From assembly GCA_017464425.1 (NCBI GenBank), contig JAFUDX010000005.1, forward strand, positions 1-64,000: DNA of 64,000 nucleotides. Direction: 5' to 3'. Shown here one piece after another: positions 24,935 through 33,790 of this stretch (position 1 is the stretch's first letter; each line of letters begins with the position of its first letter). The translations under genes were made by a program, and so were the position numbers. The notes under the pieces are model-generated. The model did no database searches and was not told the DNA's origin. It saw only the letters and a program-made list of their open reading frames with translations. Source of the DNA: Treponema sp. (lineage in GTDB: Bacteria; Spirochaetota; Spirochaetia; Treponematales; Treponemataceae).

Positions 24935-26410
24935 AAATTGATTCATCTGCTTTACGAAAAGAACGATTCTTTTTTGTTCTTCCAATGGCGGGACAGGTAC
25001 GGGCATTTTCTTTGCGTCATCGCTTCCAAGCCATGTCATTTTTACACCGTACGTAACAGAATTTACCATTTCAAGAAAATACGAAGACATCAGTACAATC
25101 TGCGCGAATTCGCTTGTCAGGATTCCATTGAAGTCAAGCGGAAGAATTTCCGAAGTATAGAATCCGTCTTTGGGGGCAATAACGACCTTGTTCAAATACG
25201 GGCGAAGTTTGCTATATAAGACATCGCCTTTTTTGAAACGATGTTTCGTGCTTTTTGCTTTGTTCCCGCCATAATTTTTGAAAGCGATGATTTTTCCACT
25301 GTCTTTTTCAATATCTTCCAAGTCCAAAATCCAGTCATCGGCTTTCAAGTCGCCTGCTTCGACATTCGTACATTTTCCATAGTCGCATATATCGCCCAAA
25401 TGTACCCAAAGCCAGTTTTCGGGTAAATCAAACGGTTGTTCATCGAGACAAATTTCCGCATACTTCTTATAAGCGCCAATCTGTCTACTGTTTTTTGCTT
25501 GCTCGGCTCGGATGCGCTCCAAAAGCACGCTTGCGCTTTCATCAGTGGGATTTTGCGGGAGCAGTTTTCCCTGCACGGCTTCTTGCAAAATCGCATTTTT
25601 GAGTTTTTTGGCAATGTCTTTGTTGAGCGCGGTGAGCTCGCTTTCTTTTTTGCCGTATTCTTCTACCAACGGCATGAACTGTTCCAACGCGCGGACAATG
25701 CGATGCTGTTCTGCGAGCGGGGGAAGAGGGACGATTCCTTTATAAAGCCTGTCATCATTTATTGCTGGATACGCGACACCTTTTGCATTCTCCGTATCAT
25801 TTGCATAACTATCAAATATCGGCGAAAGAAGATAATAAAAAAGATATTTATTCAATAATTGCGGATAGCAGACCATGACTGCAAAACCCGTACTGGCTAT
25901 AGGCTCTTTTGCAAAATCTTTATCAATAATACACATGTTATGCAAATAAGGGCGAACTGTAGAATATATTATGTCACCTTTCTTTACAATTTTCCTTGCC
26001 CGAGACGGAGCGTTTTCGGGCTGAATAAGATTTTCGTTGTTGTTTAGTTTCTGATGTTCATTATCGATTGAGCCAATATCAATATAACTGAATTCTTTAT
26101 CTGGAGTTTTTTGTCCGTTGTTATAAACAAGTTCTCCCAATCTGCACCAACACCAATTTTCTGGAATTTCAAAAGGAATCTCATCTTCGGCGATTGGCGA
26201 AAAGCGGGCGTTGCGGGCGGCGGTTGAGCCCGCAGAAGGGGTAGCGGAAGACCGATTGCGGGCTGGAGCGAGGGGAAGGCTTTCCCCTCCTTTTGCTTTT
26301 CTAATTTCTTCCAGCAAATCCCGTGCGTTGCCTTCGCTTGCAATCTGAGGAACAAGTTTTCCCTGCACCGCTTCTGTTAAAATCGCGGCTTTTAGTTCTT
26401 TTGCGCCCAT
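24914..26410 (-). CDS. hsdS: Type I restriction specificity subunit with switchable second half
   Basis: A 498-residue HsdS with two target-recognition domains (about 70-235 and 320-490), each led by the LPENW-type motif (FEIPENWCWCRLGEL, FDLPENWLWVHLGDI) and closed by PPLAEQHRIV or PPLEEQKRIV. Helical spacers AVQGKLVPQ and AVQGKLLPQ repeat. Residues about 41-69 (GGESLPLAPARNRSSATPSA and on) are an extra linker encoded by the GC-rich repeat at 26203-26290. The second domain starts at the inverted repeat and can be exchanged with the silent copy. The ATG follows the stop of the DUF1016 gene directly (TAAATG) with GAGG upstream. Confidence 0.9.
   Translation of the reverse strand: MGAKELKAAILTEAVQGKLVPQIASEGNARDLLEEIRKAKGGESLPLAPARNRSSATPSAGSTAARNARFSPIAEDEIPFEIPENWCWCRLGELVYNNGQKTPDKEFSYIDIGSIDNEHQKLNNNENLIQPENAPSRARKIVKKGDIIYSTVRPYLHNMCIIDKDFAKEPIASTGFAVMVCYPQLLNKYLFYYLLSPIFDSYANDTENAKGVAYPAINDDRLYKGIVPLPPLAEQHRIVRALEQFMPLVEEYGKKESELTALNKDIAKKLKNAILQEAVQGKLLPQNPTDESASVLLERIRAEQAKNSRQIGAYKKYAEICLDEQPFDLPENWLWVHLGDICDYGKCTNVEAGDLKADDWILDLEDIEKDSGKIIAFKNYGGNKAKSTKHRFKKGDVLYSKLRPYLNKVVIAPKDGFYTSEILPLDFNGILTSEFAQIVLMSSYFLEMVNSVTYGVKMTWLGSDDAKKMPVPVPPLEEQKRIVLFVKQMNQFLETARF
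25463..25490 (-). repeat. 28-bp inverted repeat, right arm of the hsdS switch
   Basis: This is the exact reverse complement of 24340-24367, lying inside the expressed hsdS just before its second target-recognition domain. The arms enclose about 1.15 kb. No invertase gene is in the window. Confidence 0.9.
26203..26290 (-). repeat. GC-rich coding palindromic repeat, copy 2 (in hsdS)
   Basis: Arms and order match copies 1 and 3: GCGGGCGTTGCGGGC at one end, GGGGTAGCGGAAG in the middle and GGGGAAGGCTTTCCCC at the other end. It is translated in the same direction and frame as copy 3, giving a SATPSAGS core in both proteins. Confidence 0.8.
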
Positions 26411-27574
26411 TTATGCTTCCTCGTTTTTCTCATTGAATTCTTCTGCCCATTCTCTCACCTTGGCCTGCAAAAGTTCCTTGTCGGGCAGACAGAGTTCGTA
26501 TGAAGTGGCGTAAATATTCGTATCCTTTGGCAATGTAAGTTCTACTAGAGCATCGTCTTTTGATTTGCAGAGCAGGATACCAATAGTAGGTTTTTCAAAA
26601 TCAAGCTTTACATAGCGGTCAAAATAATTTACATACATTTGCATCTGACCAAGATCCTGATGGAAAAGCTTGTCTATCTTTAAATCGACAAGCACATAGC
26701 ATTGGAGGATTCGGTTATATAAAACAAGGTCTACATAAAAATTATCTTCGTTAAAAGTGAATCGTTTTTGCCGAGCCTCAAACAAGAAGCCTTTCCCCAT
26801 TTCAAGGAGAAATGTCTGTAGCTTGCTGATGATTGCCTTTTCCAATTTTGACTCACTGTAGGCACTTTCTGTTCTTAATCCCAAAAATTCCAACGCAATG
26901 GGATTTTTTATGATGTCGGAAGATTTTTCGATTATCTGTCCTTCTTTTGAAAGTTTCATCACTTCGTTTTTGTTCTTGCTCAATGCCAGTCGTTCATAAA
27001 GGCTGCTTGAAACCTGCCGCTGAAGCCATTTATATCCCCAGTTTTGCTGTTTTGCCTCAATTTCGTAAAACTGCCTTTCATCGAGATTTTCAATACGCAT
27101 AAGAATCTGATAATGATTCCATGAGAGGGTAAAAGTCGGATTAGAATTCGTCTGAATGTCAGACGAATTCTCGTTTTTGATAAAATTTGTCTGCCCATCA
27201 GACAAATTTCCATTTTCTGTTAATTCCGTCTGCTGAGCAGACAAAATTGAATATACCTGATAAAACTTTCTGCACTTTGTCAGCGTTTCAACAGACCAGC
27301 CTTTTCCGTACATATCCGTGAGATTTTCGGAGAGACGCTTTAACACTCCTTTTCCATATTCAGCCCTTGCTTTCCCGTTCTGCTCAAATTCAACGATATA
27401 TCGACCTATTTCATAATAAGTATATACCATTGCGGTGTTTGTTGCATGGGCAACATAGTCGCGGCTTTTTTCTATAAGTTCAGATATTTTATTTAAAAGA
27501 GAGTTTTCAAGGGTATTTGAGACATTTTTGATACCTTTTTCTGCTGTTTCTTTATTTTTCATTATAGCTCCCAT
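26411..27574 (-). CDS. DUF1016 (YhcG-type) PDDEXK nuclease-domain protein
   Basis: A 387-residue protein. The N-terminal part (ARAEYGKGVLKRLSENLTDM, KGWSVETLTKCRKFYQVYS) is the DUF1016 N domain. The C-terminal part holds a PD-(D/E)XK-like core (NEDNFYVDLVLYNRILQCYV, then LVDLKIDKL, with the Asp and the D-x-K pair). Such genes are common passengers between hsdR and hsdS. It starts right after the hsdR stop (TAAATG) with AAGGTGG upstream, and ends in the same way at hsdS. A role in RNA or DNA cleavage is inferred only. Confidence 0.8.
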   Translation of the reverse strand: MGAIMKNKETAEKGIKNVSNTLENSLLNKISELIEKSRDYVAHATNTAMVYTYYEIGRYIVEFEQNGKARAEYGKGVLKRLSENLTDMYGKGWSVETLTKCRKFYQVYSILSAQQTELTENGNLSDGQTNFIKNENSSDIQTNSNPTFTLSWNHYQILMRIENLDERQFYEIEAKQQNWGYKWLQRQVSSSLYERLALSKNKNEVMKLSKEGQIIEKSSDIIKNPIALEFLGLRTESAYSESKLEKAIISKLQTFLLEMGKGFLFEARQKRFTFNEDNFYVDLVLYNRILQCYVLVDLKIDKLFHQDLGQMQMYVNYFDRYVKLDFEKPTIGILLCKSKDDALVELTLPKDTNIYATSYELCLPDKELLQAKVREWAEEFNEKNEEA

Positions 27575-30115
27575 TTATGCCACCTTGTATAATTCGTTTT
27601 CAATTTCGCGGAGAGCCTCGCGGTATTTTTCAGTGCTGCCGAACAGTGCCGCAATCCTTGAAGGCTTTCCGTATTTGGTGAACGGATTCTGCTTTAGGAT
27701 TTCGGTTGATTCAATGTCGTAGATTCCAAGTTCCGCGTATTTGTCGAGCAGGGCATTTATGACTTCGCGGGCGGCTTCTCCGTATTTTGCGAATATATCC
27801 CGCTTCTTTACATTTTCCGCCCGCTCGCGGCGAGTGAGGGGCTTCTGGTTGAATGCGATGTGGCAGATAAAGTCAAAGTCGTCAACATCGCCCATGTTCT
27901 GGTCGCGTTTTACTAGCTCCAGGTCTATGCCTTTTTCTTTGAGCATGTTGCAGATAACTTCTTTTTTCTGCTCGGCATTCCAAGTCTGAATGAAGTTGTC
28001 CAATGTCTGATACGCGCCGACTATGCTTTCTTTTGTGTAGTCTTCGATTGATTCCTGCTTTAAGAGTTTTCCGTCCGTGTCGTAGATGCTCACAAGACGC
28101 TGGAGCACTTTGATTTTTATGCCGCCCCTGCCGACAATTTGAATTGTCCGCGGTGTGGTGGGCGGAATTTCGCTGTCGTCATCGTTACCGCTCTCATCGG
28201 GATTCGGATTTGGCGGAGTCGTTGGTTCTGGCTGCGGAGTAAAATTCTCGTCCTGTTCAATCTCGCCGTCCCATTCGGGGTCTGCAAAAAGACGGCTCAC
28301 ACGGCGGAAGTCCATAATCGTAAAGTGCGTTTTTCCTTCGTCATAGCGAAGCCGTGTGCCACGACCGATTATCTGCTTGAATTCCGTCATAGAATTTATG
28401 AGTTCGTCAATGACAATCAGCTTAACCATTTTGCAGTCAGAGCCAGTTGAAAGCAGTTTTGAAGTGGTTGCGATGACCGGGTACGGCTGAGAAACGGAAA
28501 TAAAATAGTCAAGTTTGTCTTTTCCGTATTTGTCGCTTCCTGTGATTCTGACCACATACTGCTCTTTTACATTCCCCTGCGCATCACGCAGAACCATGTC
28601 CGTATTCAGGTTGTTCAGTGCGCGCCTCATTCTTTCGGCGGCATCTTCTGTGGGGCAGAATACGATTGTCTTGGACATTCTGTCCGTCTGCTTTAAGTAT
28701 TTTGTGATTTCCGCCGCAACCTCGTCAATCCTGTCCTGCACGATGATGTTGTAGTCGTAGTCAGAAAGATTGTACTCGCGGTCTTCAATCTCGTTTCCGA
28801 AAATGTCTTTCTGCCCTTTCTTTGGCCGCCAAAAGTCATCGATGTTCGTGTGGACATGTATCACCTTGAACGGAGCAAGGAAGCCGTCTTCAATACCTTG
28901 TTTGAGACTGTAGGAATAAACTGGCTCACCGAAGTAGTCGATGTTCGAGACATATTTCGTTTCTTTCGGAGTCGCCGTCATGCCAATTTGCGTAGCAGTG
29001 CTAAAGTAGTCAAGGATTTTCCGCCAGCGGGAATCTGCCTTTGCTGAACCGCGGTGGCATTCGTCTACAATTATCAAATCGAAGAAATCTGGGGAAAAGT
29101 ATTCCTTGTATTTTGAGATTTCATTTTCAATCTCTTCGTCTGTTTCTTCATCGTCCTCGCTTTTCCGTTTTGCGCCGTCCAGCTGCTGATACAGCGCAAA
29201 ATAAACCTGGTGCGCCGTGATTTTTGATTTGTCTTCTTTTTGAAAATTGATTTTGTGAATCACTTTTTCGAGCGGCTTAAAGTCCTGCTGAATCGACTGG
29301 TCAACAAGATTGTTTCTGTCCGCAAGGTAGAGCACTTTCTTTTTTGCGCCGCTTTCCAAAAGCCGCCACACGATTTGAAAGGCTGTGTATGTTTTTCCCG
29401 TGCCAGTCGCCATTGCAATAAGGATTCGACTCTGATTTTTTGCGATTGCTTCAAGCGTCCTGTTAACCGCATTGCGCTGGTAGTATCGCGGCGGGTAGCA
29501 GTCCGTTCCAGAATAGAACGGCGTGTTCAAAAGTTTATCTTCAAAGCAGAGCGGAACATCGTAGACTTTGTTTTCGCCGTCAATCGTGTATTGCATTCGG
29601 TTTTCAACTTCAATGACTTTTTCCGCATCAACGCCGCGCCAACGCGCCATCAGTTCTTCTGCCGTGGGAAAATCTGAAAGCGAAAGCTCCTTTTCTAAAC
29701 CCGTTGTAAAATCATGCTCAAAAAAACTTGTTCCGTTTGAAGTGTACACAAAAGGAACATTGAGCAGAACGCCGTAAGAAATTGCCTGTTGCAAGCCATA
29801 AGATGAAGAGTGGTTGTTGTCCTTAGCCTCCACAATCGCAAGCGGAGTCCCCTTGTTGTACCAGAGAATGTAGTCGCAGCGTTTGCCCTTGTCGCGGCTG
29901 GGAATGTTGCCCTTTATGCGCACCTTGCCGTCTGTAAAATCGTTCGCAGATGAATATGCTATGTGAAGATTCTGGTTGCGCTTTTTCACAGCCTTCCAAA
30001 GCTCGGTCTCCATGGTGATTTTCTTGGCATCCCATTTTGCTTCAAGGGCAGTCGTGATGTACTCGTGCTTTATATCCTCTTCGGACATTTCGTGTATGTC
30101 AAAAATATCACTCAT
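27575..30115 (-). CDS. hsdR: Type I restriction endonuclease subunit R
   Basis: An 846-residue HsdR of the EcoEI type. The nuclease core is near residues 80-100 (CDYILWYNKGTPLAIVEAK). The superfamily 2 translocase has Walker A in MATGTGKTYTAF (about 240), the DEAD-like box VDECHRGS (about 350), MTATPKET and the last motif IIGRGTRLRYDEG (about 590). A Pro/Asp-rich spacer near 640 precedes the C-terminal domain that docks to the methylase. It is the first gene of the hsdR - DUF1016 - hsdS operon. No hsdM precedes it; the next gene on that side is thrA. Confidence 0.93.
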   Translation of the reverse strand: MSDIFDIHEMSEEDIKHEYITTALEAKWDAKKITMETELWKAVKKRNQNLHIAYSSANDFTDGKVRIKGNIPSRDKGKRCDYILWYNKGTPLAIVEAKDNNHSSSYGLQQAISYGVLLNVPFVYTSNGTSFFEHDFTTGLEKELSLSDFPTAEELMARWRGVDAEKVIEVENRMQYTIDGENKVYDVPLCFEDKLLNTPFYSGTDCYPPRYYQRNAVNRTLEAIAKNQSRILIAMATGTGKTYTAFQIVWRLLESGAKKKVLYLADRNNLVDQSIQQDFKPLEKVIHKINFQKEDKSKITAHQVYFALYQQLDGAKRKSEDDEETDEEIENEISKYKEYFSPDFFDLIIVDECHRGSAKADSRWRKILDYFSTATQIGMTATPKETKYVSNIDYFGEPVYSYSLKQGIEDGFLAPFKVIHVHTNIDDFWRPKKGQKDIFGNEIEDREYNLSDYDYNIIVQDRIDEVAAEITKYLKQTDRMSKTIVFCPTEDAAERMRRALNNLNTDMVLRDAQGNVKEQYVVRITGSDKYGKDKLDYFISVSQPYPVIATTSKLLSTGSDCKMVKLIVIDELINSMTEFKQIIGRGTRLRYDEGKTHFTIMDFRRVSRLFADPEWDGEIEQDENFTPQPEPTTPPNPNPDESGNDDDSEIPPTTPRTIQIVGRGGIKIKVLQRLVSIYDTDGKLLKQESIEDYTKESIVGAYQTLDNFIQTWNAEQKKEVICNMLKEKGIDLELVKRDQNMGDVDDFDFICHIAFNQKPLTRRERAENVKKRDIFAKYGEAAREVINALLDKYAELGIYDIESTEILKQNPFTKYGKPSRIAALFGSTEKYREALREIENELYKVA

Positions 30116-30146
30116 AAAAAACTCTCGCTATTATTGGAATGCTAGC

Positions 30147-30176
30147 ATTATATCATATTTTTCCGACCTATAGCAA
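30147..30176 (-). promoter_or_regulatory. hsdR operon promoter
   Basis: On the minus strand TTGCTA (30171-30176), an 18-base spacer and TATAAT (30147-30152), with an extended TG before the -10. The leader is about 25 bases and contains GCGAGAG. The -35 overlaps the T-run of the thrA terminator, so readthrough from thrA and initiation here share DNA. Confidence 0.65.
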
Positions 30177-30206
30177 AAAAATCGGGACAAGCTCCGCGCT
30201 GTCCCG
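30174..30206 (-). terminator. Intrinsic terminator of thrA
   Basis: Read leftward, CGGGACA pairs with TGTCCCG around a ten-base loop and is followed by ATTTTTTT. It lies 28 bases past the thrA stop. Confidence 0.8.
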
Positions 30207-30233
30207 AAACATTTTCACCTTTCGTTTTTCACT

Positions 30234-32729
30234 CTACTTCATCGGATTGAAGCTCACCGTACGCATGATGTCGCCGAAGACACCTGCGGCAGTGACGCCT
30301 GCGCCCGCGCCGTAGCCTCGGACGGTGAGCGGAATCGGGGTGTAGCGTTCGGTTTGGAAGACGAATGCGTTTTCACCGCCGCGCACGCCGTAGAGCGGGT
30401 CATCAGGACCGACTTCAAGCATACCCACGCTCACTTTCCCGTCTTTGATTGAGGCACCCATGCGCAAAACTTTGTTTTCCTTTTTGAGCTTTGCCATTTT
30501 TTCCTCGAAGTATGCGTCAACTTCGGGAAGCCGTTTGAGGAATTCCTCGGTCGTGCCTTCGATTGAAAAGCCTTCGGGGAAGATTGAGTTCATTTTGATT
30601 GAGTCAAGCTCGATGTCCATGCCGCTTTCTCGTGCGATGATGAGTGCTTTTCGTGCCACATCAGTGCCTTTGAGGTCGTCGCGTGGGTCGGGTTCGGTGT
30701 AGCGCAATTCTTTTGCTTCAAGGACGGCTTCGCTGAACTTTTTGCCTTCGTCGAGTTTTCCGAAGATGTATGAGAGCGAGCCTGACATGATTCCGTTGAA
30801 GCCCGTGAGTTTGTCGCCTGAGTTGAAGAGGTTCTGCAAGGTGTCGATGATTGGCAATCCCGCACCGACATTCGTTTCATACAAGAATCGGCAGTGATTT
30901 TCGTTTGCCACTTCGCGGAGCTGATGGTAGAATTCCATGCTCATTGAGTTCGCGCGTTTGTTCGGAGTGGCAATGCTCATGCCCGCCTTGAAGATGTCGA
31001 GATAGCGGTTCGGCAAATCGTAGCTTGCCGTGCAGTCAACGAAAACGGGGTTGAGCGGCTTTGTGTCGCGCACGAATTCCAAAATTTCGTCAACGCTTGC
31101 TGGCTCTTTTGCCTGTTTGCTCAATTCTCGCCAATTTGAAAGGTCGATGCCGTTTCCGTCCAAAATCATGCCGTCCAAAGTTGAGATTGCACAAACTTTG
31201 ATGTCGATGTTCTGTTCAAGAAGTTTGTCGTGCTGGTCGCGGATTTGGTCGAGCAATGCGCCACCGATTGTGCCCGCTCCGAACGCGAACACTTCGATTG
31301 GCTGAGCCGTGTTGAAGAAGAAAAGGTGAGCCGCACGCACCGCAATGTCTCCGAATTCGCCGCCGATGACGACAGAAATTGAGCGTTCGCTAGAGCCTTG
31401 TGCGATTGCGAGCAAGTTGATTCCGCGTGCTGAAAGTGAATCGAGGAATTTTCCTGCCACTCCGCAATTCTGCTTCATGCCGTCGCCGACGATTGAAACG
31501 ATTGCCGTGTGTTCCTGCACATTGATTTTGTTGATTAAGCCGTCACGGATTTCAAGCGAGAATTCAGCGGAAAGCACATCTTCCACCGCCTGAGCTTCGG
31601 TTTGTTTTACGCAGAATGAAATCGTGTATTCTGATGACGACTGCGTGATGAGGAGCATACTGATTCCCGCTCGGCTGACCGCCGCAAAAATGCGAGAAGC
31701 AATGCCTGTTTTTCCCTTCATGCCGCTTCCAGAAACTGAAACCAACGCCGTGTTTTTGAGGCACGAGATTCCGCGGACAGGACCTGCGTTCTTTTCTGAT
31801 TCAAACGGTCCGCGCCCGATTCTTGTTCCCCGTGCCGCTGGATTGTGTGAATTCAAACTCCACGCTTCGATATTTTTTGAGGCGAGCGGGGAAAGCGTTT
31901 TTGGGTGAAGGACTTTGCTTCCGAAGAATGAAAGTTCCATCGCCTCTTCGTAAGTCATGTCTTCGACTAAAATTGCGTCGCTTACCACGCGTGGGTCTGC
32001 CGTGTAGATTCCGTCAACATCAGTCCAGAATTCGCATTTTTGTGCGTCAAGGCAAGTCGCCACGATTGAAGCCGAAAAGTCAGAGCCGTTCCGACCGAGC
32101 AAGCCCATCTTCGGCTCGTCGTCAAAATGCTCGCTCCATGAGCAGACGAAGCCCGGCATGAGCAAGATTCGGTTGTTTCCTGATTTTCCGCCGTCTTTGT
32201 ACGGTTCAAGCGCGATTGAAGTGCGCCCGAAATCAACATCGCCTTCCGCCTGATTTCCCGTGGTGAAGATGAATCTTCGGCTGTCCAAAACAGCGACATC
32301 CTGATTTTTTGCGAGCAAAACCGCGTTCACAATTGGCACACAGCACAATTCGCCCATGCCCATGATTCGGCAGTGGATTGATTTGGGGCACTCGCCGAAC
32401 GAGGCCACGCCTGAAAGCAATTTTTCGAGTTCGACAAAGTTATTTTCGATTTTTTTGAGCACTTCTTTTGCGGAAAAGCCTTTGAGTTCCGCTTCGATTT
32501 GTGCGCAGATTTCTGAGTGGGTTTTTCGTATGCTCTCAACATAACTCGCCGCGTTCCCGCCCGTAACACAGCCGTCGATTGCCGCCTGCAAGCTGTTTGA
32601 AACGCCCGCAACTGCCGAAACGATAACGCTGATTCGGTCTTCTTTTGCACGACCGACCATAATCGCCGCAGAATTAAGAATGCGTTTGGCACTTCCCATT
32701 GATGTGCCACCAAATTTAAGAGTGAGCAT
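30234..32729 (-). CDS. thrA: Bifunctional aspartate kinase / homoserine dehydrogenase
   Basis: An 831-residue fusion enzyme for steps one and three from aspartate to homoserine (threonine and methionine). The kinase domain begins LTLKFGGTSMGSAKRI and has NGSDFSASIVA. Two ACT units follow (about 315-460). The dehydrogenase half has the NAD(P) loop EVFAFGAGTIGGALLDQI, then ATPNKRANS and NVGAGLPIIDTL. The start at 32729 is chosen over the ATG at 32756 because GAGGAA lies just upstream of it, and the earlier ATG falls in a dispersed repeat. Confidence 0.95.
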   Translation of the reverse strand: MLTLKFGGTSMGSAKRILNSAAIMVGRAKEDRISVIVSAVAGVSNSLQAAIDGCVTGGNAASYVESIRKTHSEICAQIEAELKGFSAKEVLKKIENNFVELEKLLSGVASFGECPKSIHCRIMGMGELCCVPIVNAVLLAKNQDVAVLDSRRFIFTTGNQAEGDVDFGRTSIALEPYKDGGKSGNNRILLMPGFVCSWSEHFDDEPKMGLLGRNGSDFSASIVATCLDAQKCEFWTDVDGIYTADPRVVSDAILVEDMTYEEAMELSFFGSKVLHPKTLSPLASKNIEAWSLNSHNPAARGTRIGRGPFESEKNAGPVRGISCLKNTALVSVSGSGMKGKTGIASRIFAAVSRAGISMLLITQSSSEYTISFCVKQTEAQAVEDVLSAEFSLEIRDGLINKINVQEHTAIVSIVGDGMKQNCGVAGKFLDSLSARGINLLAIAQGSSERSISVVIGGEFGDIAVRAAHLFFFNTAQPIEVFAFGAGTIGGALLDQIRDQHDKLLEQNIDIKVCAISTLDGMILDGNGIDLSNWRELSKQAKEPASVDEILEFVRDTKPLNPVFVDCTASYDLPNRYLDIFKAGMSIATPNKRANSMSMEFYHQLREVANENHCRFLYETNVGAGLPIIDTLQNLFNSGDKLTGFNGIMSGSLSYIFGKLDEGKKFSEAVLEAKELRYTEPDPRDDLKGTDVARKALIIARESGMDIELDSIKMNSIFPEGFSIEGTTEEFLKRLPEVDAYFEEKMAKLKKENKVLRMGASIKDGKVSVGMLEVGPDDPLYGVRGGENAFVFQTERYTPIPLTVRGYGAGAGVTAAGVFGDIMRTVSFNPMK

Positions 32730-32750
32730 AGATTCCTCGATTTTTTTAAT

Positions 32751-32777
32751 TGTCATTCTGAATTTAGTTCAGAATCT
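32751..32777. repeat. Dispersed TTCAGAATGACA-type repeat, single unit upstream of thrA
   Basis: TGTCATTCTGAATTTAGTTC followed by AGAATCT contains one palindromic unit of the family seen at 18544, 44033 and 51121. It may affect the thrA leader. No promoter was seen between it and the vanY gene. Confidence 0.6.
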
Positions 32778-32831
32778 AGAATGCAGAAAATTATATCAGA
32801 AAATTGCTTGTGACTCAATGAGTAGAAAATG

Positions 32832-33671
32832 TTAGTTTTTCGTTTTCCATTCGTTTATAAATTCAAGCATGAACTGCTGCACATCACTGAACCATTTTTT
32901 TTGGAAACGACAGGCCTCTTTTCCGATGTAGCGGAAATGCCAGCATTCCCACATGTAGCCCGTAATGTCCTCGTAGCCACGCGGGAAAGAAAGCGACCAA
33001 CCGTATTCCGCAGCGTGATTGTACATCCATTTTCCCATTTTGGTGTCACCCCAATCATCGGTGATTGAGCCGAAGTCAACGGCACAACCGAGCTGATGCT
33101 GGCTCGTTCCCGGTCGGGCGGAATAGCGTTCTGCAAGTTCAAGCCCGTCTTGTTTTACATAGCGATTAAAAAGCCCTTCCTGATATGTGTATGAACGGTA
33201 GGTCGAAGAAACCATGAGTTTGATTCCGTCAGCAAGGGCTGCGCGGGAAAGTTCTTCAAGAGCCGCAAACGACTCAGGACGAAGAGATAAATCAGCGCGG
33301 CTCACATTCCAAACCTCAGAGTTTTTAACGGGTTTTAAGTCTTTTGGAACATAGTCCGAGCCGACATGATGCTTTTTGTCGATAAGATAGAGCAAGTCCA
33401 GGTCGTCATCACGGTGATTTTTTGCTTCTTCGGCAAGAACTCTATGCAAATCTGCAAGAAATTCTTCTGGATTTCCGTTCGGAATCGCCTCTTTGCATCG
33501 CTCGCTCATCGAAGAAAGCACGCGGGCCAATTTTTCGATTTCAGGATTATTTTTAGGAGATTCCACCGTTTTTGGTTCAGAGATAGTAGTTTTTGTCTGT
33601 GCCAACGCAACTTTTTCTTTACAAGAGCACAACAAGCACGCTCCCAAAAGAGCAAAAATAATTTTTTTCAT
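32832..33671 (-). CDS. D-Ala-D-Ala carboxypeptidase of the VanY type, lipoprotein
   Basis: A 279-residue protein with a lipoprotein signal (KKIIFALLGACLLCSCKEK). The M15B zinc peptidase motifs are LMVSSTYRSYTYQEGLFNRY (about 155), TSQHQLGCAVDFGS with the first His and Asp (about 195), and MWECWHFRYIG with the catalytic Glu and last His. It trims the terminal D-Ala from peptidoglycan stem peptides in the periplasm. It is a standalone gene; the upstream gap is filled by the three-hairpin element. Confidence 0.88.
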   Translation of the reverse strand: MKKIIFALLGACLLCSCKEKVALAQTKTTISEPKTVESPKNNPEIEKLARVLSSMSERCKEAIPNGNPEEFLADLHRVLAEEAKNHRDDDLDLLYLIDKKHHVGSDYVPKDLKPVKNSEVWNVSRADLSLRPESFAALEELSRAALADGIKLMVSSTYRSYTYQEGLFNRYVKQDGLELAERYSARPGTSQHQLGCAVDFGSITDDWGDTKMGKWMYNHAAEYGWSLSFPRGYEDITGYMWECWHFRYIGKEACRFQKKWFSDVQQFMLEFINEWKTKN

Positions 33672-33687
33672 TTTCCCACCACAGATA

Positions 33688-33790
33688 GCCGCACGGATGC
33701 GGCGTCATTTAAAAGTCCATAAAAGCCGCGAGAATTTTCGAAGAAAATTCTCGTCATGAAATAAAAATACACGGATGTGTTTTTATTTCA
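33688..33790 (+). repeat. Three-hairpin palindromic element, copy 2 (between vanY and STAS)
   Basis: GCCGCACGGATGCGGC (33688-33703), an 11-bp stem at 33729-33753 (arms CGAGAATTTTC / GAAAATTCTCG) and a long AT-rich stem at 33757-33790 closing on CACGGATGTG. It is homologous to the element at 505-579 in the reverse orientation. The last arm supplies the TGA stop of the STAS gene, so the insertion may have trimmed that protein's end or landed exactly at it. It may also act as a transcription terminator. Confidence 0.7.

Noticed and set aside
32730-32756. Earlier thrA start
   Set aside because: The ATG lies in a dispersed repeat without a ribosome site. GAGGAA precedes the ATG at 32729, which begins the conserved kinase motif.
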